Part shown: positions 48,562 to 57,559 of the stretch, one piece after another
How the letters are laid out: every line of letters begins with the position of its first letter
Position numbering within the stretch: the stretch's first letter is position 1
Assembly (NCBI RefSeq): GCF_025506355.1
Contig: NZ_JANZYP010000009.1
Coordinates: forward strand, 62,001 to 126,000
DNA from: Sphaerisporangium corydalis
Lineage (GTDB): Bacteria; Actinomycetota; Actinomycetes; Streptosporangiales; Streptosporangiaceae
Direction: 5' to 3'
Length of the DNA: 64,000 bases
The notes under the pieces: generated by a model
Database searches by the model: none
What the model was told of the DNA's origin: nothing
The model's input: the letters and a program-made list of their open reading frames with translations, nothing else
Made by a program: the position numbers and the translations under genes

Positions 48562-49766
48562 GAGACGTCTCCGGCTCTGAACGCCGAGGCCAGCCGGCGC
48601 ACGGCCTCCCGCAGCTCGTCCGGGGTCCGGTCACTGTAGGAGAACCGCAGGTGCCGCGCGGCGGAACCCGATCCCGGGTCCGCCGCGAAGTACTCGCCCT
48701 GCTGGTAGACCACGCCGGCGGCGACCGCCCGCCGGAACAGTGCCGCGGGGTCGACATCGTCGTCGGTCAGCCGGGGCCAGAGGAACAGCCCGCCCTCGGG
48801 GGCCTGGATCTCGAAGGCGTCCGGCAGGTGCTCGCGCAGCGCGTCGACCAGAACGCCGGCGCGGTGCCGGTACAGAGCGGTGGCGGTGCCCGCGAGCCGG
48901 TCGTACCACTGGTCGTCGGCGGTGACCAGCCGTTCGACGATCGCCTGGGTCACCGACGACGAGTGCACGTCGAGGCGGCCGCGCAGCCGGATCACCGGCT
49001 CAACCAGATGGTCGGGCAGCACCAGCCAGCCCACGCGCCAGCCGGGGCCGAGGAGCTTGGTGAAGGTGTTGACGTGGATCGCCCGGTCCGACTCGTTGAA
49101 GGGCGCGACGCCCTGATCCTTTCCGGCGAAGCGCAGCTCGCGGTACGGGTTGTCGATGATCACGTAGAAGCCGTACCGCTCGGCGAGGTCGACGAGGCCT
49201 CGTCGCTTCTCCGCCGACAGGCTGACCTGGGCCGGGTTGTGGAAGTCGGGCACGGTGTAGGCCGCGGCGATCCGCGCGCCCTCGGCGAGCCGGGCGGCGA
49301 GGTGCTCGACGTCGAAGCCGTCGGCGACGACCGGCACCGGCAGGATCCGCGTCGTCGCGACCTCGAGCGCCCACAGGAACCCCGGGAACACCGGATCGTC
49401 CACGGCGACGGTGGCGCCGCGCTCGACGATGGTCAGCACGGCCAGCGTGAGTCCGTGCATGCCACCGTTCGTCATCACGATCCGGTGCGGGTCGACGCCC
49501 TCGCGTTTCGCGATCCAGTTCCGCAGCCCGGCCGAGCCGTGCGGCGACGAGTACCGCAGGGCCGTGGCCGCGGCGTCCGCGTCCTGCCACAGTTCCGCCG
49601 AGGCGCGCCCGATCGCCTCCACGGGCAGCGCCTCGGGTGCGGGGACGCCGCCCAGCAGGCGGATCGCGGTGGGGGCGGGGTCGACCAGGCTGGCCTCGAC
49701 GAAGCCCCGGGGCGCCGCGAGACCTCGGGCCAGGGCGGTCAGCCTTGCGTCGGGGGTCGCGGTCAT
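48558..49766 (-). CDS. PLP-dependent aminotransferase (class I/II)
   Basis: About 402 residues. Fold-type I landmarks are LRYSSPHGSAGLRNWIAKREGVDP, MTNGGMHGLTLAVLTIVERG (cofactor-phosphate region), YTVPDFHNPAQVSLSAEKRR, VIIDNPYRELRF (Asp that contacts the pyridine N), and NTFTKLLGPGWRVGWLVLP with the Schiff-base Lys in FTKLLGPG. The C-terminal Arg in HLRFSYS binds the substrate carboxylate. It resembles the 2-aminoadipate/MocR-like group of aminotransferases. The longer frame to 50216 was rejected. Its ATG overlaps the stop of the SARP regulator, and its own stop overlaps the transporter start. Confidence 0.9.
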   Translation of the reverse strand: MTATPDARLTALARGLAAPRGFVEASLVDPAPTAIRLLGGVPAPEALPVEAIGRASAELWQDADAAATALRYSSPHGSAGLRNWIAKREGVDPHRIVMTNGGMHGLTLAVLTIVERGATVAVDDPVFPGFLWALEVATTRILPVPVVADGFDVEHLAARLAEGARIAAAYTVPDFHNPAQVSLSAEKRRGLVDLAERYGFYVIIDNPYRELRFAGKDQGVAPFNESDRAIHVNTFTKLLGPGWRVGWLVLPDHLVEPVIRLRGRLDVHSSSVTQAIVERLVTADDQWYDRLAGTATALYRHRAGVLVDALREHLPDAFEIQAPEGGLFLWPRLTDDDVDPAALFRRAVAAGVVYQQGEYFAADPGSGSAARHLRFSYSDRTPDELREAVRRLASAFRAGDVS

Positions 49767-52700
49767 GCGTCGGCTCCCAGTTCTTCGAGGAATCGTCCGG
49801 CTCGTCCGGCGAACAGGTGCGCCCCGCACGCCGTGGATCGGGAGAAGGCCAGTTCGGCGGCGGCCCTGACCACCGCGGCGGGTTCGCCGCGAGCCTGCGA
49901 CAGACGCGCCCTGACCAGCAGGAGCAGGCCCTCGGCGTAGCGTTGGTCGTGCTCCCAGATGGCGTGATCGGCCTGGTCGAGAGCGGCGGCCGCCTTGTCC
50001 GGCATTCCGGCTTCCAGCCACATCTCGCTGATCAGGAGGTAATGGTAGGCGATGCCCCACTGCGGCGGGTCGAGGAGGGTGGCGGCCAGGAGTTCCTCGG
50101 CCTCGGCCGCGGCGCCGGCCGGATCGTCGCCGGTGAGGGCGCGTGCCCAGCACCAGTACTGCCGGATGTAGTGCTCGAGCTGGGAGCGCAGCCGGGTGAG
50201 GCCGGCGGAGAACCACCGGTCGGCGGCGGCCCGGGCCAGGGCCGCGTCACCGGCCATCGAAGCGATCATGCCGGTGTAGTAGACCCAGACCGAGGCCGCG
50301 TACGGATCGCCCGGGGTGTCCCAGGTGTCGACGAAGGCGAGGGCCGTGCCGACGTCACCGTGCAGGGCGGTGATCACGGCCCGCCATCCCGGCCCCTCCC
50401 CCGGGATGCTCCCGTCCCGCCGGAGCGGTGTCCCGTCGTCCGGTACGACGGCGCCACCGGGGTCGGCGGGGTCGGCGGGGTCGGCGCCGGTCAAGGTCTG
50501 GTACGCGGCGCCGATGTCGCCGATGTCCCACTGATGCAGTCCCCAGGTGTGCCGGCCGTAGCGCCGGACGGCCGGATCGGCGGACGCCCGTCCGAGCTCG
50601 TGCATCCGGCGGGCCAGTCTTCCGCGGCCCTTCTCGACGGAGGTGAAGGCCCCCATCACGCGGATGAAGAGGAAGTCGTCGGCCTCCGCCTCCCGGCCGA
50701 GGGTCCGCGCCAGGTACTCGGCGCGGTCCAGCAGATCGAACGTCGACGCGTCATAGCCCGACTCCCGCCGGACCACGATGGCCAGCAGCGTGAGGGCGGA
50801 CAGCTCCAGCTCCATGACCCCCGACGCGCGGGCGACCTGGACGGCGGAGCGAAGCTGCCGGTTGGCGGACGCGAACGCGAGCTTGTTCGCCGCGCTGCGC
50901 CCGGCGCGGATCAACGCCTCGGCGGTACGAACGGGTTCGGCCAGGGGACCGGCGGCCCACAGGTGGTAGGCGAGGCGTTCGGCGACGACCTCGTCCTCGG
51001 CGTGGATCTGTTCGAGCGCGTCCGCGACACGCAGATGGAGGCGGGTGACCTGCTGTCTGGTCATGGTCTCTGACACCGACTCGCGGACCAGGTCGTGCGC
51101 GAAGCGCAGCGACGACGGGTCCTCAGGCCCGGGGTCGAGCAGACCGAGGGCCTGCACCGGTTCCAGGCGTTCGAGGCAGTCCGCGACGCCCACCCCGGCG
51201 GCGCGGGAGAGCAGGCGGAGGCCGACGTCGCGGCCGATGAGCGCGGCGACGCGCAGCAGGTCCCGCGCGGGGTCGTCGAGGCCGGCCATGCGGTCGCGGA
51301 CGACGTCGCGCACGGTGGACGGAACCCCGGTCTGCGTGGACACGTCGTCACCGGTGAGCGTGCCGGCCTCGTGGAGGAGCCGGGACAGCTCGCGGACGAA
51401 GAAGGGGTTGCCCGCGGTGCGATCGTGGATGGCGCGGGCGACGGAGTCGGCGGGCTCGTGGCCGGTCTCGTGGCGGACGAGTTCGGTCACGTCGTCCAGA
51501 CCGAGCGGGCCGAGCCGGAACCTGTGGTGGCCGGGGAGCCGGCCGGTCGTGGCCAGTACCCGGGACAGGCCCGAACCCGGTGTCGGCGCACGGTCACGAA
51601 GCGCGCCGATGATCGCCGTGCCCGGGGGCAGCCGGCCCGCCAGATGGCCGAACAGCTGCAGGGAGGCCACGTCGGCCCACTGCAGGTCGTCGAGTATCAG
51701 GAGCGTCGGCCGTTGCGCCGAGGCCTGGGCGATGAGGGCGACGACCTGCTCGAAGAGCCGGAACTGGGCGTTGCCGTCGGGCACCGCGCGGGCGACGTCG
51801 TTGTGCGGCCCGAGGAGGATGCCGAGCTCGCTGGCCAGCCACTTCTCCCGCGCGGGCGCGGGCAGGTCGTCGACGACGGCGCCCAGCGCCTGTTCCCACG
51901 GCCACATCGACGGCGTACCGTCGCCCTCCAGGCAGGCGCCCCAGACGACGAGTGCGCGGTGCCGGCCCGCCACGGCCGCGGCCTCTTCCAGCAGGCGGGT
52001 CTTGCCGGCGCCCGGTTCGCCCTCGACGATGCCGATCGCCGTGCGGCCGGCGAGCGCGCTCCGCACGGTGCGCCCCAGCACGGCGAGCTCCTCGGCCCGG
52101 CCGACCAGGGCGGCCGCCGTGACCTCCCCCGCCCCGTCGTCCGCGCCCACCGGGGGCGGCGGTGCCGTGGGCTGTGCCAGGACCCGCCGGTGCGCCTCCT
52201 CCAGCGCCGGACCCGGGTCGACGCCGAGCTCGTCGGCGAGGCGGTCGCGGACCGTGCGGAACACCGACAGGGCCTCCGCCTGACGTCCGGCGGCGCCCAG
52301 GGCACCGACCAGGGCGGCCTGCACGGGTTCGTGGAACGGTGCCATCGACGCGGCCAGCCGGAGCGCCGGGAGCACCCGCTCCGGCCTGCCCCCCGACACG
52401 GCCAGCTCGGCCGCCGCCGTGCACGCGTTGTAGAACTCGTCGTCGAGTGTGGCGAAGGCCGTCGTCGCGCCGGTCCCGTTGGCGATGCCGTTGCCGGCCG
52501 GGCCACTCCAGAGGCCGAGCGCCTCGACGTAGCGATCGAGCGCCGCCTCGTCCTGGTGCTCGGCCAGAGCGGTCCTGGCCACGTCGACGAGCTCCCGGAA
52601 CACGACGAGGTCAAGCGTGCCGGCGGCGGCGATGAAAAGGTAGGAGTTGCCGCGGCGGTGCAGGAACGAGCCGGTGCCACGAACCGGGAGCAGGGGTTCC

Positions 52701-53026
52701 AGGACCCGCCGTAACGCGCCGACGTACTTGTGGATGACGTTCAGGGCGCTGGCGGGGACGTCGTCGCCCCAGATCAGGTCGATCAGCTCACTCGTGCTGG
52801 TCGGCCTGCCGACGCGGGCCAGGAACAGCGCCAGGAGGAGTGCCTGCTGCCGGGGGCCGGCGTCCACTTCCACGCCGTCGCGCCACAGCCGTAAGGGGCC
52901 GAGAACCCGCAGGTACAGTGAAGGTCCGCCTGCCGGCGGATCTGCACCCCCGGTGACCACGGGACGGACTGACTCAGCCACGCTTCGACTCCGGTTGGGC
53001 ATGACGCGATCGTCGCTCGCGACCAT
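49763..53026 (-). CDS. SARP/AfsR-like regulator with BTAD, AAA ATPase and TPR region
   Basis: A 1087-residue regulator. A 35-residue leader precedes an OmpR-type winged helix (about 36-130: LYLRVLGPLRLWRDGVEVDAG, ELIDLIWGDDVPASALNVIHKYVGALRR). The BTAD helical domain covers about 138-285 (VVFRELVDVARTAL, PVQAALVGALGAAGRQAEALSVF). An AAA/NTPase has EGEPGAGKTRLLEEAA (Walker A, about 338) and TLLILDDLQWADVASLQLF (Walker B), and the C-terminal 400 residues are helical TPR-like. In actinomycetes such large SARPs activate secondary-metabolite genes. Here it is the first gene of an operon with the aminotransferase, transporter and redox fusion, coupled by a 4-nt overlap. ATG 53026 used. Confidence 0.92.
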   Translation of the reverse strand: MVASDDRVMPNRSRSVAESVRPVVTGGADPPAGGPSLYLRVLGPLRLWRDGVEVDAGPRQQALLLALFLARVGRPTSTSELIDLIWGDDVPASALNVIHKYVGALRRVLEPLLPVRGTGSFLHRRGNSYLFIAAAGTLDLVVFRELVDVARTALAEHQDEAALDRYVEALGLWSGPAGNGIANGTGATTAFATLDDEFYNACTAAAELAVSGGRPERVLPALRLAASMAPFHEPVQAALVGALGAAGRQAEALSVFRTVRDRLADELGVDPGPALEEAHRRVLAQPTAPPPPVGADDGAGEVTAAALVGRAEELAVLGRTVRSALAGRTAIGIVEGEPGAGKTRLLEEAAAVAGRHRALVVWGACLEGDGTPSMWPWEQALGAVVDDLPAPAREKWLASELGILLGPHNDVARAVPDGNAQFRLFEQVVALIAQASAQRPTLLILDDLQWADVASLQLFGHLAGRLPPGTAIIGALRDRAPTPGSGLSRVLATTGRLPGHHRFRLGPLGLDDVTELVRHETGHEPADSVARAIHDRTAGNPFFVRELSRLLHEAGTLTGDDVSTQTGVPSTVRDVVRDRMAGLDDPARDLLRVAALIGRDVGLRLLSRAAGVGVADCLERLEPVQALGLLDPGPEDPSSLRFAHDLVRESVSETMTRQQVTRLHLRVADALEQIHAEDEVVAERLAYHLWAAGPLAEPVRTAEALIRAGRSAANKLAFASANRQLRSAVQVARASGVMELELSALTLLAIVVRRESGYDASTFDLLDRAEYLARTLGREAEADDFLFIRVMGAFTSVEKGRGRLARRMHELGRASADPAVRRYGRHTWGLHQWDIGDIGAAYQTLTGADPADPADPGGAVVPDDGTPLRRDGSIPGEGPGWRAVITALHGDVGTALAFVDTWDTPGDPYAASVWVYYTGMIASMAGDAALARAAADRWFSAGLTRLRSQLEHYIRQYWCWARALTGDDPAGAAAEAEELLAATLLDPPQWGIAYHYLLISEMWLEAGMPDKAAAALDQADHAIWEHDQRYAEGLLLLVRARLSQARGEPAAVVRAAAELAFSRSTACGAHLFAGRAGRFLEELGADA

Positions 53027-53032
53027 TTCGTA

Positions 53033-53044
53033 CGGCGTACGCCG
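53033..53044. promoter_or_regulatory. Palindrome at the start of the SARP gene
   Basis: CGGCGTACGCCG, a perfect 12-bp palindrome, 6 nt upstream of the SARP ATG. It may be an operator or merely reflect GC-rich composition. Confidence 0.35.
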
Positions 53045-53136
53045 AGCGGGTCGATTCTACCGGGCCCGTATTTCGGCGCCATCACGCGTACGGCCCGCGA
53101 CCGGGCCACGCCCTCACCGGCGGCGGTCTCTCCAAG

Positions 53137-53571
53137 TCACTGGACGGTCGTCACCCCTCCAGACCCTTTGAGCGGTCCCGGCCGGGAACGGATGAGGTCC
53201 ACGACCGAGGGGCCGCCACGGAGGCACCACAGGGCGATGACCGGGTCGCAGATGGCGCAGCCGAAGGACGAGTCATGGGCGAACGGGATGATCGGGTTGC
53301 CCTTGAGATGGTGCAGGACGTCCCACGCGGTGTGCAGCAGCCAGCCGACACCGATGAACGTCCACGAGTCCAGCCCGCGGTAGGCGCAGTAGGTGATGAC
53401 CGCGGTGAAGGCGAACTCCCAGCCGTCCAGGCCACCGCCGCTCAGGTAGGCGCCTCCCGCCCCGGCCAGCATGACGGCGTTGAACCGGCGCCGGTGCGGT
53501 TCGCGAATCAGTGACATCACCACGACGTAGAGCAGACCGATCACCACCGGCACGACGACCCTCGTGATCAT
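53137..53571 (-). CDS. DUF6010 family membrane protein
   Basis: A 144-residue membrane protein with four hydrophobic helices. The family pattern is visible at the end: WLLHTAWDVLHHLKGNPIIP followed by SSFGCAICDPVIALWCLRGG. The two Cys of GCAICDP and the His pair in DVLHHL could form a metal or haem site. No function is known. The gene is upstream of, and on the same strand as, the SARP operon, with a 110-nt gap. Confidence 0.85.
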   Translation of the reverse strand: MITRVVVPVVIGLLYVVVMSLIREPHRRRFNAVMLAGAGGAYLSGGGLDGWEFAFTAVITYCAYRGLDSWTFIGVGWLLHTAWDVLHHLKGNPIIPFAHDSSFGCAICDPVIALWCLRGGPSVVDLIRSRPGPLKGSGGVTTVQ

Positions 53572-53815
53572 CTGGGTGCTCCCATGCGCCGGAAGCCGAT
53601 GCGTACGTGGCCCTGATCTCCACCGGGGTGGACGAACGGATACATGTTCCTTCTCTCGCCGATGCCGGAAACGTCACCGACGCTAACCGGCCGCCCGTTC
53701 GCCTCCCAGGAGGATTCCCGACAGCCGTCAACGGGATACCGCCAGACGAGCTCGGGAGCCGCCTGGCGGATCCGGAGCCTCGGGCGGGACACGGGCGGCT
53801 GGGTACTGTTCCGCC

Positions 53816-54754
53816 ATGCACACCGTCGCCGTCCTCGCCCTCGACCTGGTGATCCCCTTCGATCTGTCCACCCCGATCGAGGTCTTCACCCGTACGCGGA
53901 CACACGACGGCCGTCCCGGCTACCAGGTGCGCATCTGCGCCGAGCGTCCGGAGGTGGACGCCGGCCTGTTCACCCTGCGCGCCCCCTGGGGGCTGGACGG
54001 GCTGGCGGACGCCGACACGATCATCATCCCCGGCACCGCGAGCCCGATGGACCCGCTGCCACCGGCCGTGGGCCACGCTCTGAAGGCCGCCGCCGCCAAC
54101 GGCACCCGCATCGCCTCCATCTGCTCGGGCGCCTTCCCCCTGGCCGCCGCGGGACTGCTCGGCGGGCTGCGTGCCACCACCCACTGGGCCGCGGCCGACC
54201 GGCTGGCCGCCGCGTACCCGGACATCGAGGTGGAGCCCGACGTCCTCTACGTCGACAACGGGCAGATCCTCACCTCGGCGGGCGCCGCGGCCGGGCTGGA
54301 CCTGTGCCTGCACCTGATCCGCCGCGACTACGGTTCCGCCGTGGCCGCCGACGCCGCGCGACTGTCGGTCATGCCGCTGGAACGGGAAGGCGGGCAGGCC
54401 CAGTTCATCGTCCAGCCGCTCCCGCCCGCGCCCCGGGGTTCCGCACTCGAACCCCTGCTCATCTGGCTGCAGGGATCCCTGGCCCGCGAGCTGACCGTGA
54501 CCGACATCGCCGCCCACGCGGGCATGAGCCCCCGCACCCTGACGCGCCGGTTCCGCGACCAGACCGGCGTGACCCCGCTCCAATGGCTGCACCGCGCCCG
54601 CGTCCGCCAAGCCCAGCACCTGCTGGAGACCACCGACCACACCGTCGAACGCATCGGCGCCCAGGTCGGCTTCGCCTCCCCCACCGCCTTCCGCGACCGC
54701 TTCAAACGGGTCGCGGGCGTCAGCCCTCACACGTACCGGCGCACATTCCGCTGA
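53816..54754 (+). CDS. GlxA-type AraC family regulator (DJ-1/PfpI + HTH)
   Basis: A 312-residue regulator. The N-terminal DJ-1/PfpI-like domain (about 1-185) has AVLALDLVIPFDLSTPIEVF, IIIPGTASP, and ASICSGAFPLAAAGLLGG with the nucleophile-elbow Cys of this fold. The C-terminal AraC DNA-binding domain (about 215-310) has ELTVTDIAAHAGMSPRTLTRRF and ERIGAQVGFASPTAFRDRFKR. These proteins usually sense small amines or acids through the PfpI domain. It has no divergent partner gene; the degraded HTH gene follows it. Confidence 0.9.
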   Translation: MHTVAVLALDLVIPFDLSTPIEVFTRTRTHDGRPGYQVRICAERPEVDAGLFTLRAPWGLDGLADADTIIIPGTASPMDPLPPAVGHALKAAAANGTRIASICSGAFPLAAAGLLGGLRATTHWAAADRLAAAYPDIEVEPDVLYVDNGQILTSAGAAAGLDLCLHLIRRDYGSAVAADAARLSVMPLEREGGQAQFIVQPLPPAPRGSALEPLLIWLQGSLARELTVTDIAAHAGMSPRTLTRRFRDQTGVTPLQWLHRARVRQAQHLLETTDHTVERIGAQVGFASPTAFRDRFKRVAGVSPHTYRRTFR

Positions 54755-54769
54755 ACCGACCCAGAATAA

Positions 54770-55632
54770 TCTTTCGGTTTCGGCCACGCCGGGGAGTTCC
54801 GGATACTCCTCGAAGCCATCGACACCCAGATCCCACGCCCGGTGCTGCTGGTTCTCAGCAAACAGACGCTGACACGACAGGCCGTGTCGCTGTGCTCGCA
54901 CACCGGCGGCATCATCGCGGCCCTGTATCGCGCCCGGGAAGCCGCCCAGATATCCCTCGCCTACCGCCGCAAGGCCCATCAGATGCGACTGGCCCTGGCG
55001 ATGGCACTGGTGGCGGGTGAGGTCACGCTGGCTCGGAGGATGAGCGCGGGCGCGATCCCGCCCCTGCTCAACGCGAGCCACGTGCGCGTTTGTATCCTCC
55101 AGTGCGCGCCCGGGGAACGGGACCCGATCGCGGCGACGTACGAGGACGCCTCGGGCTACCACGGCCGCGGCCTCATGGTGCGCTGCCCGGTGTACGACGA
55201 CCACCTCATCTGCCTCGCCGGAGCCGCCTGCTCGCGCCGCTGGACTCCGCCCCCCGGCTGACCGTCGACATCCTCGGTCTGGGCCTGCAGTTCCCCAGGT
55301 CCCGCGTCGCGGGTCTGCTGGGCATCAGCCGCAACACCGTCACGGCCCACTTCAGTCGCGGTGAGGAAGCGCTCAGTCTGGACCTGAAGGATGTCGGCGG
55401 TCGCGCCGTGCTGGCCCTGGCACTACGGATCACCAGCCCCGGCCTCGGCGACGGCCCCGACCCGGGGGCCTCGCCCGGCCTCGCCCCGGCACTCCACGGA
55501 CAGGCCGCCCACCAGTGGGCCGAGGCGTTCCTGCTCAACCGGGACCTCCTCTCCGGCGGCCCCGGCGCGTACGACCTCTTCCACGCGCTCCACGTCACCG
55601 GCCGTATCGCGACGCCGGCGCCCCTGCGCTGA
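54770..55632 (+). pseudogene. HTH-type regulator, 5'-truncated and frameshifted
   Basis: A frame open from 54770 (after TAA) with no good start codes for FGHAGEFRILLEAIDTQIPR and later LAYRRKAHQMRLALAMALVA, RRMSAGAIPPLL and EDASGYHGRGLMVRCPVYDDHL. Near 55230-55250 the sequence switches frame and continues as TVDILGLGLQFPRSRVAGLL, GISRNTVTAHFSRGEEALSL and DLKDVGGRAVLALALRI, a helix-turn-helix C-terminus. Together they look like one PucR/CdaR-like regulator that has lost its start and has a frame change of +2 (or a small deletion). Confidence 0.6.
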
Positions 55633-55889
55633 CGGTCGTGCACCGTGCGCGGTGCGGCTCCCGAATTGGGCATCGTGCCCATTGATCGGCCGTGACGGCT
55701 TCCCTACGTTGAGGACACCTGGAAAACGGCGGAAAAGGCCGCCAGGCGAACGGCGAAGCTCGTTTCCGGCGTGCATCTCGGGGGCGCATACCGGCCGGCG
55801 GTGACCACTGGTCCCGACCGCGACTCCACGTGGTGGTCCGCTATTTCCGTGAACAGCGATTCGTGCGTGTCAACACGATGGGGAATGCC

Positions 55890-56081
55890 ATGCACAACCT
55901 TAAGCGCATCGCCGCCCTCGCGACGGTACTGGCGTCCGGTCTCTGTCTCGCCGTGGCCCCGGCGGCGAACGCGGCCGCGAGGAACTACGAGGCGGGCAGG
56001 GTCAGGGTGACAGCGGCGGCGGCCTCGCCCGCCGTGTCCAGCGTGAAGGCCGCCGACCTCCCGGCCGCGGACACCTCGTAG
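55890..56081 (+). pseudogene. Truncated secreted protein (signal peptide only)
   Basis: ATG 55890 with GGGG 6 nt upstream encodes a complete signal peptide MHNLKRIAALATVLASGLCL then AVAPAANA, and only eight further residues before the sequence becomes the antisense of the convergent GH10-like gene at 55985. It ends at 56081. The mature protein has evidently been lost at a deletion junction. Confidence 0.55.
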
Positions 56082-56695
56082 TCGCCGAGGAACCCGCTGA
56101 ACCGGACGCGGCCGTCGTCGTCGGTGACCAGTGTCGTGGGCGAGAGCCACCACTCGCCCATGACCAGTGAGTGCAGCGCGTCGTACGCCGGCTTCGGAGT
56201 GCCGTCGGCACGGACGAAGCCGCCCGGGGCGCCGGGCCAGCCGCCGTCCTGGAAGCCCCAGTAGGTCGACGCCTCCACGGCCGGGTGCGACAGCAGCGTC
56301 CGGTAGTGGCGGGAGATCGCACCGGCCTGCCGGTCCCCGAACCAGCGCGCGAGCTTCAGCATCCGCTCGGTCTCCGGCCTGCCACGCTCGGGCTCGAACC
56401 CACCCCAGTAGAAGGGCAGCGTGGTGAAGTTGAACAGGTCCAGGAAGCGGCCGGCGAGCCGTTGGTCCTCGGGGACGGCGGGATCGCCGGGCGAGCCGCC
56501 TCCGTCCGCCCTCGGCGGGACGAGGTCGCCGCCGGTGCAGCCGAACAGGAAACGGTGACCGCGCTGGGCGACGACCACCTCCCGTCCGGCGAACGGCGCT
56601 CCGCCCGCCGTGAGGGTGAGCGTGGCGTCGGCGATCCGGTGCCTGAGGGACGGATCGGAGAAGGAGGGGCGGACATACGACGTCATGCTCGCCAT
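55985..56695 (-). pseudogene. GH10-like glycoside hydrolase with in-frame deletion of the catalytic core
   Basis: A 236-codon frame. Residues 1-122 are the N-terminal part of a GH10-like enzyme (beta-domain, GHRFLFGCTGGDL, then FNFTTLPFYWGGFEPERGRP and RMLKLARWFGDR). The sequence then jumps to the C-terminal end of the barrel (RHYRTLLSHPAVEASTYWGF, APGGFVRADGTPKPAYDALH, SLVMGEWW) and a final beta-domain. The middle of the barrel, about 200 residues with both catalytic Glu (WDVINE and HFTET type motifs), is missing although the frame stays open. It cannot be an active glycosidase. Start ATG 56695 (56686 is in frame). It follows the secreted jelly-roll gene by 23 nt. Confidence 0.7.
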
Positions 56696-56718
56696 TGTGA
56701 TGACTTCAGCCTCTGAGA

Positions 56719-57291
56719 TCAGTAAGCACACTGCACCACGACGTCGTCCAGTTCGGTGAGCGCGGAGTACCACCACACCTGTGTCTGCACTACGGCGAAC
56801 CGCAGAACGACGTCAGCGCGCTGCGCGGTCCAGCTCACCGTCTGGAGTGACCACTCATCGGTCCAGTTGTTGGGGACCTGCTTCAGCGCGATGTACCGCC
56901 AGGTGTCGGGATCGATCACTTCCACGTTGAGCTGAGCCCATTCGCCGGACAACTTCATCCAGACGCCCGCGGTACATCTGGCCCCGGGGTGAACGGTCAC
57001 CGGCGTCAGGTGGACGGTCCGCCCGAGCGCGCACCAGTCTCCCTTCGCGAAGGCCTCGAAGGTGGCGAAGCCGATTCCGCTGTGCGTGGGCCGTGAGGAG
57101 CTCTGGTACAGGGGGCCCTCGCAGTGCCCGCTCTCGGTCAGCTCCCACCTGGCGCCGGGATCGGTCCCGGGCTCGAAGCCATCAGTGAGCTGCCAGACGC
57201 CGGCGCTGGCGGGTCCCGCGGGGATCAGCACGACGCCTGCGAGCGTCACGGCGGCCATGAACGTACGGAACAGGCCCGAGCGTATGCGCAT
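56719..57291 (-). CDS. Secreted jelly-roll (carbohydrate-binding-like) protein
   Basis: About 190 residues. A signal peptide (RSGLFRTFMAAVTLAGVVLIPAGPASA) precedes a beta-sandwich-like domain: WQLTDGFEPGTDPGARWELT, GIGFATFEAFAKGDWCALGR, ARCTAGVWMKLSGEWAQLNV and VVLRFAVVQTQVWWYSALTE with a final DDVVVQC. The arrangement (long strands, conserved Trp, end strand with 'LDDVVVQ') is that of galactose-binding/CBM-like folds. No catalytic residues are evident. ATG 57291 has GGAG 7 nt upstream; the longer frame to 57402 is rejected. It is upstream of, and probably co-transcribed with, the deleted GH10-like gene. Confidence 0.75.
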   Translation of the reverse strand: MRIRSGLFRTFMAAVTLAGVVLIPAGPASAGVWQLTDGFEPGTDPGARWELTESGHCEGPLYQSSSRPTHSGIGFATFEAFAKGDWCALGRTVHLTPVTVHPGARCTAGVWMKLSGEWAQLNVEVIDPDTWRYIALKQVPNNWTDEWSLQTVSWTAQRADVVLRFAVVQTQVWWYSALTELDDVVVQCAY

Positions 57292-57559
57292 GTGATCGCT
57301 CCAAGGATCTCGATGTACGCCTCGGGCAGATTGTGTGAGGCGCCGAGCCCGCTGGATAGGGAATACCGGCCGGCCCGGGAAACCCACCCGGCGACCCGAC
57401 ACGACCAGCCGGAACGGCGGCTACTCAGGGTGACCTATGAAGATTTCATGCTTCATGCCAAGAACGATGGGATTTGCGAACCGTCGGCTCGGCGCGGAAC
57501 TGTCGGTCGGCGTGGCTAGTCTCTGCTCGTCCTCGTCGTCATCGACAGATGGGAAAAAT

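Noticed and set aside
50450-50495. Short GGGGTCGGC triplication inside the SARP gene as a possible regulatory repeat
   Set aside because: It simply encodes an Ala-Asp-Pro run in a linker.
49637-51073. 478-codon plus-strand frame opposite the SARP gene
   Set aside because: Antisense shadow; biased composition only.
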